DNA from: JBILVQ01 sp044370375
GTDB lineage: Bacteria; Bacteroidota; Bacteroidia; UBA4408
NCBI GenBank assembly: GCA_044370375.1
Contig: JBILVQ010000125.1
Coordinates: 1 to 9,157, forward strand
DNA length: 9,157 nucleotides
Direction: 5' to 3'
A program made the position numbers and the translations under genes. Below, in pieces: positions 1 through 6,529 of this stretch (position 1 is the stretch's first letter; each line of letters opens with the position of its first letter). The notes beneath the pieces were generated by a model that was given only the letters and a program-made list of their open reading frames with translations, ran no database searches and was not told the origin of the DNA.

Positions 1-3000
1 TGTGAAAGCAAAGGTAATTGAAAGCTGCTCCTCACCGGGTTCGGGAAAATATTTCCGATGACCAAAGATTCACTAAATCCGTAGTTGATACATGTCCGGT
101 TGTTGCTTAAATCAGCATCATCCGGTAGGTCTTGAGAAATGATGGAAAGACAGAAAAAATTTTGTGTGGCAGTATCGGCCAGAAAACTGCTTTTGAGCTT
201 GTATTGCTGCGATTGGCCGGGCAACAGTAAGCCGGTCCATTCTTCTCGCATGGAAGATTCGAGAGCAGCATTGATCTCTATGTTAAATTTTCGCTCCAAT
301 CTTGTACCCAAATTGCGAACCCTAATTTCGGGTCTGATAAATCCGGAGGCATCTACAGAATAAGATAATTCTTCGATGGCCAGGTTGACCATTTGTTCCC
401 TTACCAATAGGCCAAGCGAAAAAGTATCAGTACAGAACTGACTGTTGATGGCGCTTAAAGTAATGGAATAGCTTCCTGTATCTGCATAAAAATATTCGGG
501 ACTCATTAAGTCAGAACTATTTCCGTCACCAAGGTTCCATGCATATTGATTGGCTCCTTCACACAGATTATTGAGGATGACCGGATCGCCTTGACCTACC
601 ACAGGATTGATGATGCTGAAAAAAGCAAGTGGTTTATTTCCGGGAAAGAAAGTATCCACAAGGGTATCGGTACAACCGAAATTATTTTCAACCATCAATT
701 GAATGGTTTGCAAAGTGGTGTCGCTTAAAACAACTTGCTGCAATGCAGAATCACCGGCAAATTGCTGTTGAAGAAACCAGCTTTGCTTTTCTATGGTGCA
801 ACCTTGACAGGAAGAGGTGTTCAATAATTGCGTTGGGGTTCCTACGCAGGGCGAAATAAGTTGGTAAGCTGCCTGTGGATGAGGAAAAATTTCGAGCTGT
901 TGCAGCAGCGTATCACTGCAACCATTGCTGGCCAAAATATAAAGGCTGATGGGGTAATTGCCTGCGGGTAATGAATCGGCCCCAATTTCAAAGTTAGCAG
1001 AAACACTGCCATCCCATAAGGTCCATTTTCTTTGCAACAACTGCCATGGAAAAGGAATATCGCTAACATCCAAGATGCGGGTTGCATCTCTTTCGCAGGG
1101 ATCAAGGGTTGTGGTTTCGGCCAGTGGCGATGGTTTAACAGTGATTCCCTTAACAATAGTATCTGTGCATCCTTGAAGATTTTCTACCACCAACTGCACA
1201 TTGAAACTTCCCATGGAAGAAAAGAGATGTTGTGGTTGTTGCAATGTGGAAGTATTGTTCCCCGAAGCAGGGTCACCGAAATTCCAAAGCCAAGAGACTA
1301 TTTGACCGTTATAAGCATTGGCGTTTTCAAAAAATGGAGCCGCTGCATTATCGCAAATATTAAGGGTGTAAAAATCGGCATTGGGTTTGGAAATCACTTC
1401 AACCAATTGTGTTGAAATATTTGCACAGCCTGTATTAACAATGGTTTTAAGGCTTACAGGAAAGGAGCCACTATCGGGAAAAGTAAAGGAAGGATTTTGT
1501 TGGTTTGAAAAGTTATTGTTGCCAAAATCCCATTCCCATGCGCTAATAACATCTCCTGCAGAAGGTACCGATAAGTCTGTAAAAACTACGGCATTGCCCT
1601 CGCAAACGGTGGTAAAGGAAAAATTAACCAAAGGAGCAATACCGCCAATGCTTACCACAACGGTATCATTAACAATGCAATTGTTGGTATTAATAGCTTG
1701 CACCCAATAGGTACCTGCAGCAAAAATGGGAATTTGTTCGGTGTTTACACCGGTACTCCATAACACGCCTGATAAGGGCGCAGTTTGGTTGAGAATGCTT
1801 AACAAATTTCCCTCACAAAGGGCAGTATCATTGCCAAGGGTTCCTACCTGAGAGAAATTATCAATGCTTACCACAATCGTATCGCTTCTTAATGAACAAC
1901 CATTGGCATCCGAAATCTCATAAGCATAAAAACCTGCTGTGTCGATGGTAATAGAGGGAGCAATAAGGCCGTTACTCCAAACCGTGTTCAGCGAAGGGGA
2001 AACATTGCTGCTCCAAACGAAATTGTTACCAATGCATAACGTTTGGTCGCTGATTTGGTTGATTTGCGGGAATTCAACCACTATGCTATCCTGGTGCCAA
2101 CGTCCGAAGTAGTCTCTTGCCTGCAAAGAATAGGTTCCTGATGCACTAATTTGTATCGTGGCAATTGTATCACCGGTTGACCAAACATAGCGGTTAAATT
2201 CAGGTGAGGCACTGAGCGTAAACGGGCAAAGCGATTGGGTTAGCAATGTATCATTTCCAAGAAATAAATCAGGGGAATATTTCCACAACAAATAATTTTC
2301 AATCAGGCTCCTATCATTGTCACCCAAGGCAATATTATAAATGAGAATTTCGCTGATTTGTCCGAACAAAGGCCGTGCAAGATCATTGCGGTTTCCAATA
2401 AACAAGTTACCCGGAGCCATGGTGGTTAAAGCATTGGTATAGGTAGGTCCTGTTTGAACACCGTTTTTGTAAGCCCTGCTGTTTCCGGGTTGTCGTAACA
2501 AAGTGATTTGTGAAAGTGTATCCGCGTTATGAGCACCGGTGGTAATGAATCCAACCTGAATTTGACAAGCATCGGGAAAGAAATCGAAATTATAATTATA
2601 GCCGCCCATGAATACGCGGGTAAAGGGATTGGCTCCGGGGTTGTTTTTGGCAATGATAAAGCCGGTGTTGTCATCGCCAAAATTCACACCGGGCACGGCA
2701 AAGCGGTCGGTACCATCGAAGTTAAGCGCGGGCAATTGGTTAAAAGCGTTGGCAAGGAGCGAGGGCTGAAGTGCTGCGTTGGTTTGACTTACCAACAACT
2801 GATTAGGACTGCTATCTTGCCATGTACTCACGAGGCCTGCGTCAAGGGTAACACCTGTATCGGCTCTGAGCCATAATTGGCAAGAATCAATAAGCGTAGG
2901 TCTGAAGACGCTGAAATGTCTTGTTTGACTAAAATTTCCTGAAGGTTGACTGCTTCTAACCCGCCAAAAATAGTCCTGTCCCGGAACCAGATTGCTAAGC

Positions 3001-3242
3001 AGATAAAAGTTTTGGGTAAGAGCCGAAATACTTTGCAGGTTAGTAGTAAAGGCAGCATCTTCGGCCACTTCTAAATCAAATTGTGTTGCATTTAATAAGC
3101 TCCAGCGCAGCAAGACTTGATTGCCTCCAATTACTCTATCGTTTTCAGGTACACGCAGGCGAGGTACCTGAGCCCTGATGAGGGCCGCCTGAAAAATCAG
3201 GAGGGATAGGAGCAGCGTGAGTTTAAAACCGGACTTCAGCAT
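1..3242 (-). CDS. Giant modular T9SS-secreted surface protein (PKD/LamG/Ig-like adhesin), 3' end cut by window edge
   Basis: One open frame runs from an ATG at 3240-3242 to base 1 without a stop, giving 1080 residues; the C-terminus lies outside. Residues 1-24 form a Sec signal peptide (MLKSGFK, a hydrophobic stretch, cleavage probably after RA). Then follow an Fn3-like domain (about 27-112); a LamG/concanavalin-like region (about 119-322, opening LWLRADTG and closing with an ISEILIYN strand); three Ig-like repeats with WSTG or WSNG at 354, 422 and 495; about five PKD-like repeats spaced 80-87 residues apart (WEWDFG at 569, WLWNFGDP at 651, weaker copies near 740 and 822, WNLGDG at 902); a CARDB-like domain (about 951-1055); and NIFPNP at 1064, the usual opening of a type-A T9SS sorting domain. 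About 60 residues are probably missing. Inferred role: secreted or surface-anchored adhesin or carbohydrate-binding protein; no catalytic module is recognised. It starts 7 bases after the permease stop, so it is probably cotranscribed with it. Domain calls are by eye. Confidence 0.9.
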   Translation of the reverse strand, partial: MLKSGFKLTLLLSLLIFQAALIRAQVPRLRVPENDRVIGGNQVLLRWSLLNATQFDLEVAEDAAFTTNLQSISALTQNFYLLSNLVPGQDYFWRVRSSQPSGNFSQTRHFSVFRPTLIDSCQLWLRADTGVTLDAGLVSTWQDSSPNQLLVSQTNAALQPSLLANAFNQLPALNFDGTDRFAVPGVNFGDDNTGFIIAKNNPGANPFTRVFMGGYNYNFDFFPDACQIQVGFITTGAHNADTLSQITLLRQPGNSRAYKNGVQTGPTYTNALTTMAPGNLFIGNRNDLARPLFGQISEILIYNIALGDNDRSLIENYLLWKYSPDLFLGNDTLLTQSLCPFTLSASPEFNRYVWSTGDTIATIQISASGTYSLQARDYFGRWHQDSIVVEFPQINQISDQTLCIGNNFVWSSNVSPSLNTVWSNGLIAPSITIDTAGFYAYEISDANGCSLRSDTIVVSIDNFSQVGTLGNDTALCEGNLLSILNQTAPLSGVLWSTGVNTEQIPIFAAGTYWVQAINTNNCIVNDTVVVSIGGIAPLVNFSFTTVCEGNAVVFTDLSVPSAGDVISAWEWDFGNNNFSNQQNPSFTFPDSGSFPVSLKTIVNTGCANISTQLVEVISKPNADFYTLNICDNAAAPFFENANAYNGQIVSWLWNFGDPASGNNTSTLQQPQHLFSSMGSFNVQLVVENLQGCTDTIVKGITVKPSPLAETTTLDPCERDATRILDVSDIPFPWQLLQRKWTLWDGSVSANFEIGADSLPAGNYPISLYILASNGCSDTLLQQLEIFPHPQAAYQLISPCVGTPTQLLNTSSCQGCTIEKQSWFLQQQFAGDSALQQVVLSDTTLQTIQLMVENNFGCTDTLVDTFFPGNKPLAFFSIINPVVGQGDPVILNNLCEGANQYAWNLGDGNSSDLMSPEYFYADTGSYSITLSAINSQFCTDTFSLGLLVREQMVNLAIEELSYSVDASGFIRPEIRVRNLGTRLERKFNIEINAALESSMREEWTGLLLPGQSQQYKLKSSFLADTATQNFFCLSIISQDLPDDADLSNNRTCINYGFSESLVIGNIFPNPVRSSFQLPLLS

Positions 3243-3249
3243 TGGTGTG

Positions 3250-4119
3250 CTAAACAGTATCCATGAAATTTCGCTCCACCCGGTTGAAAATAAACAGACC
3301 CGATAAAAGGATAAATAAGATAACGGCACCACTATAAGCCAGGTTACCATAATTCAATTCACCGGTTCCTAAAAAAATGTAGCGCATGCTTTCAACAATG
3401 GATGACATGGGATTGAAAGAAATGACAGTTTTTAATTTGCCATGAATAGTTTCCATCGGATAAATAACAGGGGTAGCATACATTAGCAACTGTACACCAA
3501 AATTAAGGAGGAAGCGCAAGTCGCGGTATTTGGTGGTAAGTGCACTCACGAATATTCCACTACCCAAACCCAAGAGGGCTAACATAACGACCAAAACCGG
3601 AAAAAGGAATAAATGAGGAGTGGCATGAAATTGAATTTCTCCGGTAAAATGAAAGTAAACTAAAACCACTAAAAACAGGAGAAATTGAAAGGCAAAGGTG
3701 ATGAGGCTACTGATAACAATGGATACAGGGACTGCTAATCTTGGAAAATAAACTTTTCCAAACATTCCGGCATTGGCGACAAAGGTTTGGGAGGTTTTGT
3801 TGAGACAATCCGCAAAATAATTCCAGGCGGTTAATCCAGAAAGATAAAACAAAATAGGGGGGAGCCCGGAGGTAGAAATACCGGCAATACGACTAAAAAC
3901 GATGGTAAAGGTAATTGTTGTAAAAATGGGTTGAATCAAATACCAGAGCGGACCAAGCACTGTTTGTTTGTATTGGGAAACAAAATCCCTTCTCACAAAC
4001 AATAAAATCAGATCGCGATAATTCCATAAATCTTCCAAATGCCATTCAAACCAACCTCTTTTGGGCTTAATTTCATAAAGCCATTTATCCTTATCCGCTT
4101 GTGCTGTTTCCATGCTCAT
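3250..4119 (-). CDS. Polysaccharide/O-antigen ABC transporter permease (Wzm/ABC-2 family)
   Basis: Inner-membrane permease of the Wzm/TagG/KpsM group, which exports undecaprenol-linked polysaccharide together with a Wzt-type ATPase. The 289 residues show a cytoplasmic amphipathic N-terminus, the family signature YKQTVLGPLWYLIQP (residues 50-64), six hydrophobic segments (around LGPLWYL, LPPILFYL, LAVPVSIVIS, LFLFPVLVV, FLLNFGVQLL and LAYSGAVILF) and the loop motif TKYRDLRFLL (Y198). Length matches the family. Two in-frame ATGs lie close together (4119 and 4113). A TAnnTTTG box ends only 4 bases upstream of the first, so the ATG at 4113 (287 residues) may be the true start. The partner ATPase, usually adjacent, is not in the window; a T9SS cargo gene follows after 7 bases instead. 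It lies 43 bases downstream of the AlbA_2 gene but seems to have its own promoter. The transported glycan cannot be told from the sequence. Confidence 0.92.
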   Translation of the reverse strand: MSMETAQADKDKWLYEIKPKRGWFEWHLEDLWNYRDLILLFVRRDFVSQYKQTVLGPLWYLIQPIFTTITFTIVFSRIAGISTSGLPPILFYLSGLTAWNYFADCLNKTSQTFVANAGMFGKVYFPRLAVPVSIVISSLITFAFQFLLFLVVLVYFHFTGEIQFHATPHLFLFPVLVVMLALLGLGSGIFVSALTTKYRDLRFLLNFGVQLLMYATPVIYPMETIHGKLKTVISFNPMSSIVESMRYIFLGTGELNYGNLAYSGAVILFILLSGLFIFNRVERNFMDTV

Positions 4120-4123
4120 GCGG

Positions 4124-4151
4124 CAAATTTAATGGATTTTTCTTAGCCAAA
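4124..4151 (-). promoter_or_regulatory. Bacteroidota-type promoter of the permease gene
   Basis: On the minus strand TAAATTTG (4124-4131) matches the Bacteroidota -7 consensus TAnnTTTG exactly. A TTTG (4148-4151) sits 16 bases upstream as a candidate -33 element, shorter than the usual spacing of about 19. It falls in the 43-base gap between the AlbA_2 gene and the permease, so permease and T9SS cargo probably form their own transcription unit. The predicted transcript start is at or inside the first of the two ATGs, favouring the ATG at 4113. Confidence 0.5.
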
Positions 4152-4162
4152 GATGTTGAATC

Positions 4163-4813
4163 TTAATCTCTGACATAGAAATGCTCTTTGTCTTGTAAAT
4201 AGCGGATTTCTATGAGTTCCCAGCGAACCAGATTGGCCAGTATTTTGATTAATACGGGCCTGAAAATTCGGGTGGCTTTGCACAATTGCTGAAGGGTAGA
4301 ACCGGGATTTTGAAGAAGGGTATCAAAAATTTTTTTTGATTTCGTGGTATGTTGGTAGGTTCCGGTAAGGGCTTTTTTTTCTGTTTGCCAATACTGAATC
4401 ATTACCGGAGAGGCCAAACGGTTTTCAGACCCAACACGGATGTAGGCCCTGGCCATGCCTTCTTTTTCCAATGCTTTTACTGGTTTTTGAAGCGATTCTT
4501 CAAAAGTGGCTTCCAGGATATGTTTTCCTTGAAGCACATGCACATGAAAGTGAAATTCAACAGGAGGCTGACAATAGAGTTCGGCCGCACCCTGCACCAT
4601 GTGCAATTCTTCTTCTACCTGTATGCCCGAAATACTTCCGTTGTCCTTTACACCAATCAACAAACTGCCACCGCCTGCATTAGAAAAAGCGGATAGTGTA
4701 ATGGCTAATTTTCTTGAGTCGTTGATCGCAAATTTAAAATCGAGGTGATCGCCTTCACCTTCCCGAATTCTTTTCAATAAAACAATTTGCTCCTCTTTGG
4801 CCTGTATTTCCAC
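4163..4813 (-). CDS. AlbA_2 (Schlafen-type) putative DNA-binding/ATP-binding protein with C-terminal winged helix
   Basis: A 216-residue cytoplasmic protein. The N-terminal half matches the AlbA_2/Schlafen fold: GDHLDFKF (21-28, the conserved E/D-x-K strand), KLAITLSAFSNAGGGSLLIG (35-54) followed by VKDNGSISG, and AYIRVGSENRLAS around residue 122-134. The C-terminal 60 residues (KKIFDTLLQNPGSTLQQLC and what follows) look like a winged helix-turn-helix. Members are usually annotated as transcriptional regulators or putative DNA-binding proteins; biochemical roles are mostly unknown. The start is GTG (4811-4813): an in-frame TAG lies 11 codons upstream, no ATG/TTG lies between, and the next ATG is inside the conserved domain. 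It begins 35 bases after the stop of the small membrane protein and may share its promoter. It is shorter than many AlbA_2 proteins, which often carry an additional C-terminal helicase-like domain. Confidence 0.8.
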   Translation of the reverse strand: MEIQAKEEQIVLLKRIREGEGDHLDFKFAINDSRKLAITLSAFSNAGGGSLLIGVKDNGSISGIQVEEELHMVQGAAELYCQPPVEFHFHVHVLQGKHILEATFEESLQKPVKALEKEGMARAYIRVGSENRLASPVMIQYWQTEKKALTGTYQHTTKSKKIFDTLLQNPGSTLQQLCKATRIFRPVLIKILANLVRWELIEIRYLQDKEHFYVRD

Positions 4814-4831
4814 GAGTGATTTGGTAAAAGA

Positions 4832-4846
4832 TAGGACTTTGTCCTA
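4832..4846 (-). other. Perfect inverted repeat in the gap before the AlbA_2 gene (possible attenuator or weak terminator)
   Basis: TAGGAC and GTCCTA form a perfect 6-bp stem around a 3-base loop. Read on the minus strand it starts 2 bases after the stop of the small membrane protein, is followed by TCTTTT, and ends 18 bases before the GTG start of the AlbA_2 gene. The stem is short and the T-run weak, so an efficient terminator is unlikely. It could be a transcript-processing or attenuation hairpin, or an operator palindrome. It overlaps the in-frame TAG (4844-4846) that bounds the AlbA_2 frame. Confidence 0.35.
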
Positions 4847-4848
4847 AT

Positions 4849-5187
4849 TTAATCGCTGAATATATAGTACATTCCCAGCATGAGGACTAATAGCCCAAAA
4901 GAAGTAAGGCCATAAAGAGCTATCCTGAAATTGTTATCGCCAAACATAAAAACAGCTGAAACCCCTGCCACAGCGAGCATAAATGATCCGATAATGATGA
5001 GCCATAAACCTCGTTCCCGCCGCTTAACATGCTGAAGATTTTTCAGATGCATTAACACCAAATGAAGGTCATGATCAGAAATTCCTTTCTGAATCAATTG
5101 TTCTTTGATTTTGTCCATTTCAACACCGCTGGCCAACAATTGGTTGGCGAATCGATGATGCTCCTCGAGGTGGTTAGAATCCTCCAT
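4849..5187 (-). CDS. Small two-helix membrane protein, unknown function
   Basis: I do not recognise the family. From the ATG at 5185-5187 it gives 112 residues: an acidic, His-rich N-terminus (MEDSNHLEEHHRF), a predicted helical region (about 15-52) with a QLLASG...KEQLIQKGIS pattern like small helical modules often placed before membrane segments, a basic stop-transfer patch (KRRERG, 55-60), and two membrane helices (about 61-83 and 89-110), ending FSD. The frame stays open to an ATG at 5277 (142 residues), but the shorter start is preferred: it is preceded by AAGGAAG at normal Shine-Dalgarno distance, and a TAnnTTTG promoter lies just upstream, inside the longer frame. Positive-inside logic places the N-terminal domain in the cytoplasm. 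It sits between smpB and the AlbA_2 gene; no function is inferred. Confidence 0.75.
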   Translation of the reverse strand: MEDSNHLEEHHRFANQLLASGVEMDKIKEQLIQKGISDHDLHLVLMHLKNLQHVKRRERGLWLIIIGSFMLAVAGVSAVFMFGDNNFRIALYGLTSFGLLVLMLGMYYIFSD

Positions 5188-5190
5188 GAC

Positions 5191-5197
5191 TTCCTTA
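5191..5197 (-). promoter_or_regulatory. Shine-Dalgarno-like site deciding the start of the small membrane protein
   Basis: On the minus strand AAGGAAG lies a few bases upstream of the ATG at 5187. Clear Shine-Dalgarno sequences are uncommon in this window, so it is useful evidence for that start over the ATG at 5277. Confidence 0.5.
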
Positions 5198-5204
5198 TTA
5201 GTAA

Positions 5205-5237
5205 CAAAATTAAAAAAATATTGGCAAGTCCCGCAAA
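5205..5237 (-). promoter_or_regulatory. Bacteroidota-type promoter of the small membrane protein gene
   Basis: On the minus strand TAATTTTG (5205-5212) matches the -7 consensus TAnnTTTG, and TTTG (5234-5237) lies 21 bases upstream as the -33 element, within the accepted range. It would start a transcript about 10 bases before the ATG at 5187, separating this gene and probably the AlbA_2 gene from smpB. Confidence 0.55.
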
Positions 5238-5347
5238 TTTTAAACCACGGAGCCGGATTTTTAATTGATCTAAACAAATGAATGCTTTAGTGTCTGCAAA
5301 GAAAGGATTCTACTTGACCATAGTCATTGCCCTGCACATCAGGTTGT
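5238..5347. other. Intergenic remainder between smpB and the small membrane protein
   Basis: With the shorter start for the membrane protein, about 160 bases separate it from smpB. The part nearest the gene holds the promoter and ribosome binding site. In the rest I see no convincing hairpin terminator for smpB, no small gene and no repeat. Confidence 0.4.
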
Positions 5348-5809
5348 TCAAAGTCCTTTTTTGCCCCTAGCAATTTCCCTTTCCTTGTCTTTCGACTTCA
5401 ATGAATCACGTTTATCATAGAGTTTTTTGCCTTTTGCAATGGCTATTTCAAGCTTGGCATGACCCTTTTCGTTGATAAACAAATGAATGGGGATAAGGGC
5501 AATACCTTTATCCTTCATTTTGTTTTTTATCTTTTTTATTTCCTTGGCGTTGAGCAACAATTTACGGTCACGCTTGGCCACATGATTGTTATAGCTGCCT
5601 TTGTCGTATTCGGCAATATGCATGTTCCGAACCCAGATTTCATCATTGAGCACCATGCAAAAGGCTTCGGCAATGGACGCGTCATTATTACGGATACTTT
5701 TGATTTCTGTACCCGTTAATACAAGTCCGGCCGTAAAATTTTCGGTTAAAAAAAATTCAAAGGAGGCCTTGCGGTTTCTTATCGATATTTTCTCAGGTTT
5801 TTCGACCAT
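5348..5809 (-). CDS. smpB: SsrA-binding protein SmpB (trans-translation)
   Basis: SmpB binds tmRNA (SsrA) and carries it to stalled ribosomes, so that incomplete proteins are tagged for degradation. From the ATG at 5807-5809 (MVEKPEK) the protein is 153 residues, the usual family length. Hallmarks seen: KASFEFFLTENFTAGLVL leading into GTEIKSIR (33-40), the KRDRKLLL motif, GHAKLEIAIAKGKKLYDKR (GKKLYDKR at 127-134), and a basic tail (KSKDKEREIARGKKGL), the part that inserts in the mRNA channel of the ribosome. The frame stays open to an ATG at 5935, but the extra 42 residues match nothing in SmpB and contain the likely promoter, so they are excluded. The gene is divergent from miaE. The tmRNA gene is not in this window. 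Confidence 0.97.
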   Translation of the reverse strand: MVEKPEKISIRNRKASFEFFLTENFTAGLVLTGTEIKSIRNNDASIAEAFCMVLNDEIWVRNMHIAEYDKGSYNNHVAKRDRKLLLNAKEIKKIKNKMKDKGIALIPIHLFINEKGHAKLEIAIAKGKKLYDKRDSLKSKDKEREIARGKKGL

Positions 5810-5816
5810 GGGGCTG

Positions 5817-5824
5817 CAAAAGTA
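5817..5824 (-). promoter_or_regulatory. -7 promoter element of smpB (nearly leaderless)
   Basis: On the minus strand TACTTTTG matches TAnnTTTG exactly and ends 7 bases before the smpB ATG. Transcription normally starts about 4-7 bases after this element, so the mRNA would have almost no 5' leader. I find no good TTTG at the expected -33 distance, which lowers confidence. Confidence 0.5.
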
Positions 5825-5920
5825 AGCAATAAAAAGGATTTTTTGTCTTGTGATTGAAGCCGTTCGCGGTCTTTCCATCATAATTAAGCGCCTCAACCTG
5901 TCTTTTTCGTTCCAATTCAT

Positions 5921-5928
5921 TAAACTTG
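5921..5928 (+). promoter_or_regulatory. Weak candidate -7 promoter element of miaE
   Basis: TAAACTTG differs from TAnnTTTG at one position and ends 12 bases before the ATG at 5941. It covers the alternative upstream ATG at 5926, so if it is the promoter, translation must begin at 5941. No clear -33 TTTG is visible. Confidence 0.3.
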
Positions 5929-5940
5929 CATTCATTTGCT

Positions 5941-6522
5941 ATGCTCAGATTAAAATTGCCAACCGACCCACGATGGGTAAATATTGTAGAAAGCAATATT
6001 TCCGAAATTCTTACCGACCACGCCTGGTGTGAACAAAAGGCCGCCTCCAATGCGATTTCTTTGGTGGTGAGCTATTCTGAAATCCCGGAATTAGTAGATG
6101 CCATGCTGGAATTGTCGCGTGAAGAATTGCAGCACTTTGCCATGGTACATGAAAAAATTAAAGAAAGAGGCTACTCCCTTGGAAGAGAAAGAAGAGATGA
6201 GTATGTGAATGAACTGTTGAAATTTGTAAGAAAAGGCTTGGGACGAGACATTGCACTGCTCGATCGGCTGCTGTTTTCAGCCATGATTGAAGCACGCAGT
6301 TGTGAAAGGTTCAGACTACTTTCAGAAAAAATACAGGACAAAGATCTTGCGGCCTTTTATTATGAACTAATGATTTCGGAAGCCAATCATTATACTTTGT
6401 TTCTACAATTGGCCCGTAAATACGTGCCCCATTTAGATGTAGATAAACGTTGGGAAGAATTCCTTGTTTATGAAGGAGAAATTATTCAACGTTTTGGCGT
6501 AAAGGAAACCATTCACGGTTAA
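5941..6522 (+). CDS. miaE: tRNA-(ms2io6A)-hydroxylase MiaE-like diiron protein
   Basis: MiaE hydroxylates the isopentenyl side chain of ms2i6A at position 37 of certain tRNAs, downstream of MiaA and MiaB. The product is a four-helix ferritin-like diiron enzyme, 193 residues from the ATG at 5941. Candidate ligands are in the right order: E31 (HAWCEQKAASNA), E62 and H65 (EELQHF), E117 (MIEARSCERF), and E147 and H150 (EANHY). The opening LPTDPRWVNIVESN and the ending EEFLVYEGEIIQRFG fit the family. An upstream in-frame ATG (5926) would add only MHSFA and overlaps a possible promoter, so 5941 is preferred. It is divergent from smpB, and a glycosyltransferase gene follows after 7 bases, suggesting cotranscription with no obvious biochemical link. 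Whether the substrate is exactly ms2i6A in this organism is inferred from the family. Confidence 0.9.
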   Translation: MLRLKLPTDPRWVNIVESNISEILTDHAWCEQKAASNAISLVVSYSEIPELVDAMLELSREELQHFAMVHEKIKERGYSLGRERRDEYVNELLKFVRKGLGRDIALLDRLLFSAMIEARSCERFRLLSEKIQDKDLAAFYYELMISEANHYTLFLQLARKYVPHLDVDKRWEEFLVYEGEIIQRFGVKETIHG

Positions 6523-6529
6523 CAGGGGA

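Noticed and set aside
139..2876. Several plus-strand open frames (for example 546-728, 1032-1415, 1381-1710 and 2529-2876)
   Set aside because: They lie opposite the continuous minus-strand adhesin frame, have no family resemblance, and overlap one another. They are antisense shadows.
842..3058. Short minus-strand frames at 842-1156, 2426-2680 and 2828-3058
   Set aside because: They are out of frame with the adhesin, which reads through the same bases with recognisable domain motifs; they show none themselves.
1..3242. Repeated domains of the adhesin as DNA repeats or a CRISPR-like array
   Set aside because: The periodicity is at protein level only (80-87 residue domains); nucleotide sequences of the repeats have diverged and no short direct repeats with spacers are seen.
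4163..5187. AlbA_2 protein plus small membrane protein as a two-gene defence system
   Set aside because: There are no nuclease, helicase, NTPase or toxin-like partners and no mobile-element context; both neighbours are housekeeping or envelope genes. The idea is not excluded but not supported.
5810..5935. N-terminal extension of SmpB to the ATG at 5935
   Set aside because: The extra 42 residues do not resemble SmpB, exceed the family length, and cover the likely smpB promoter.
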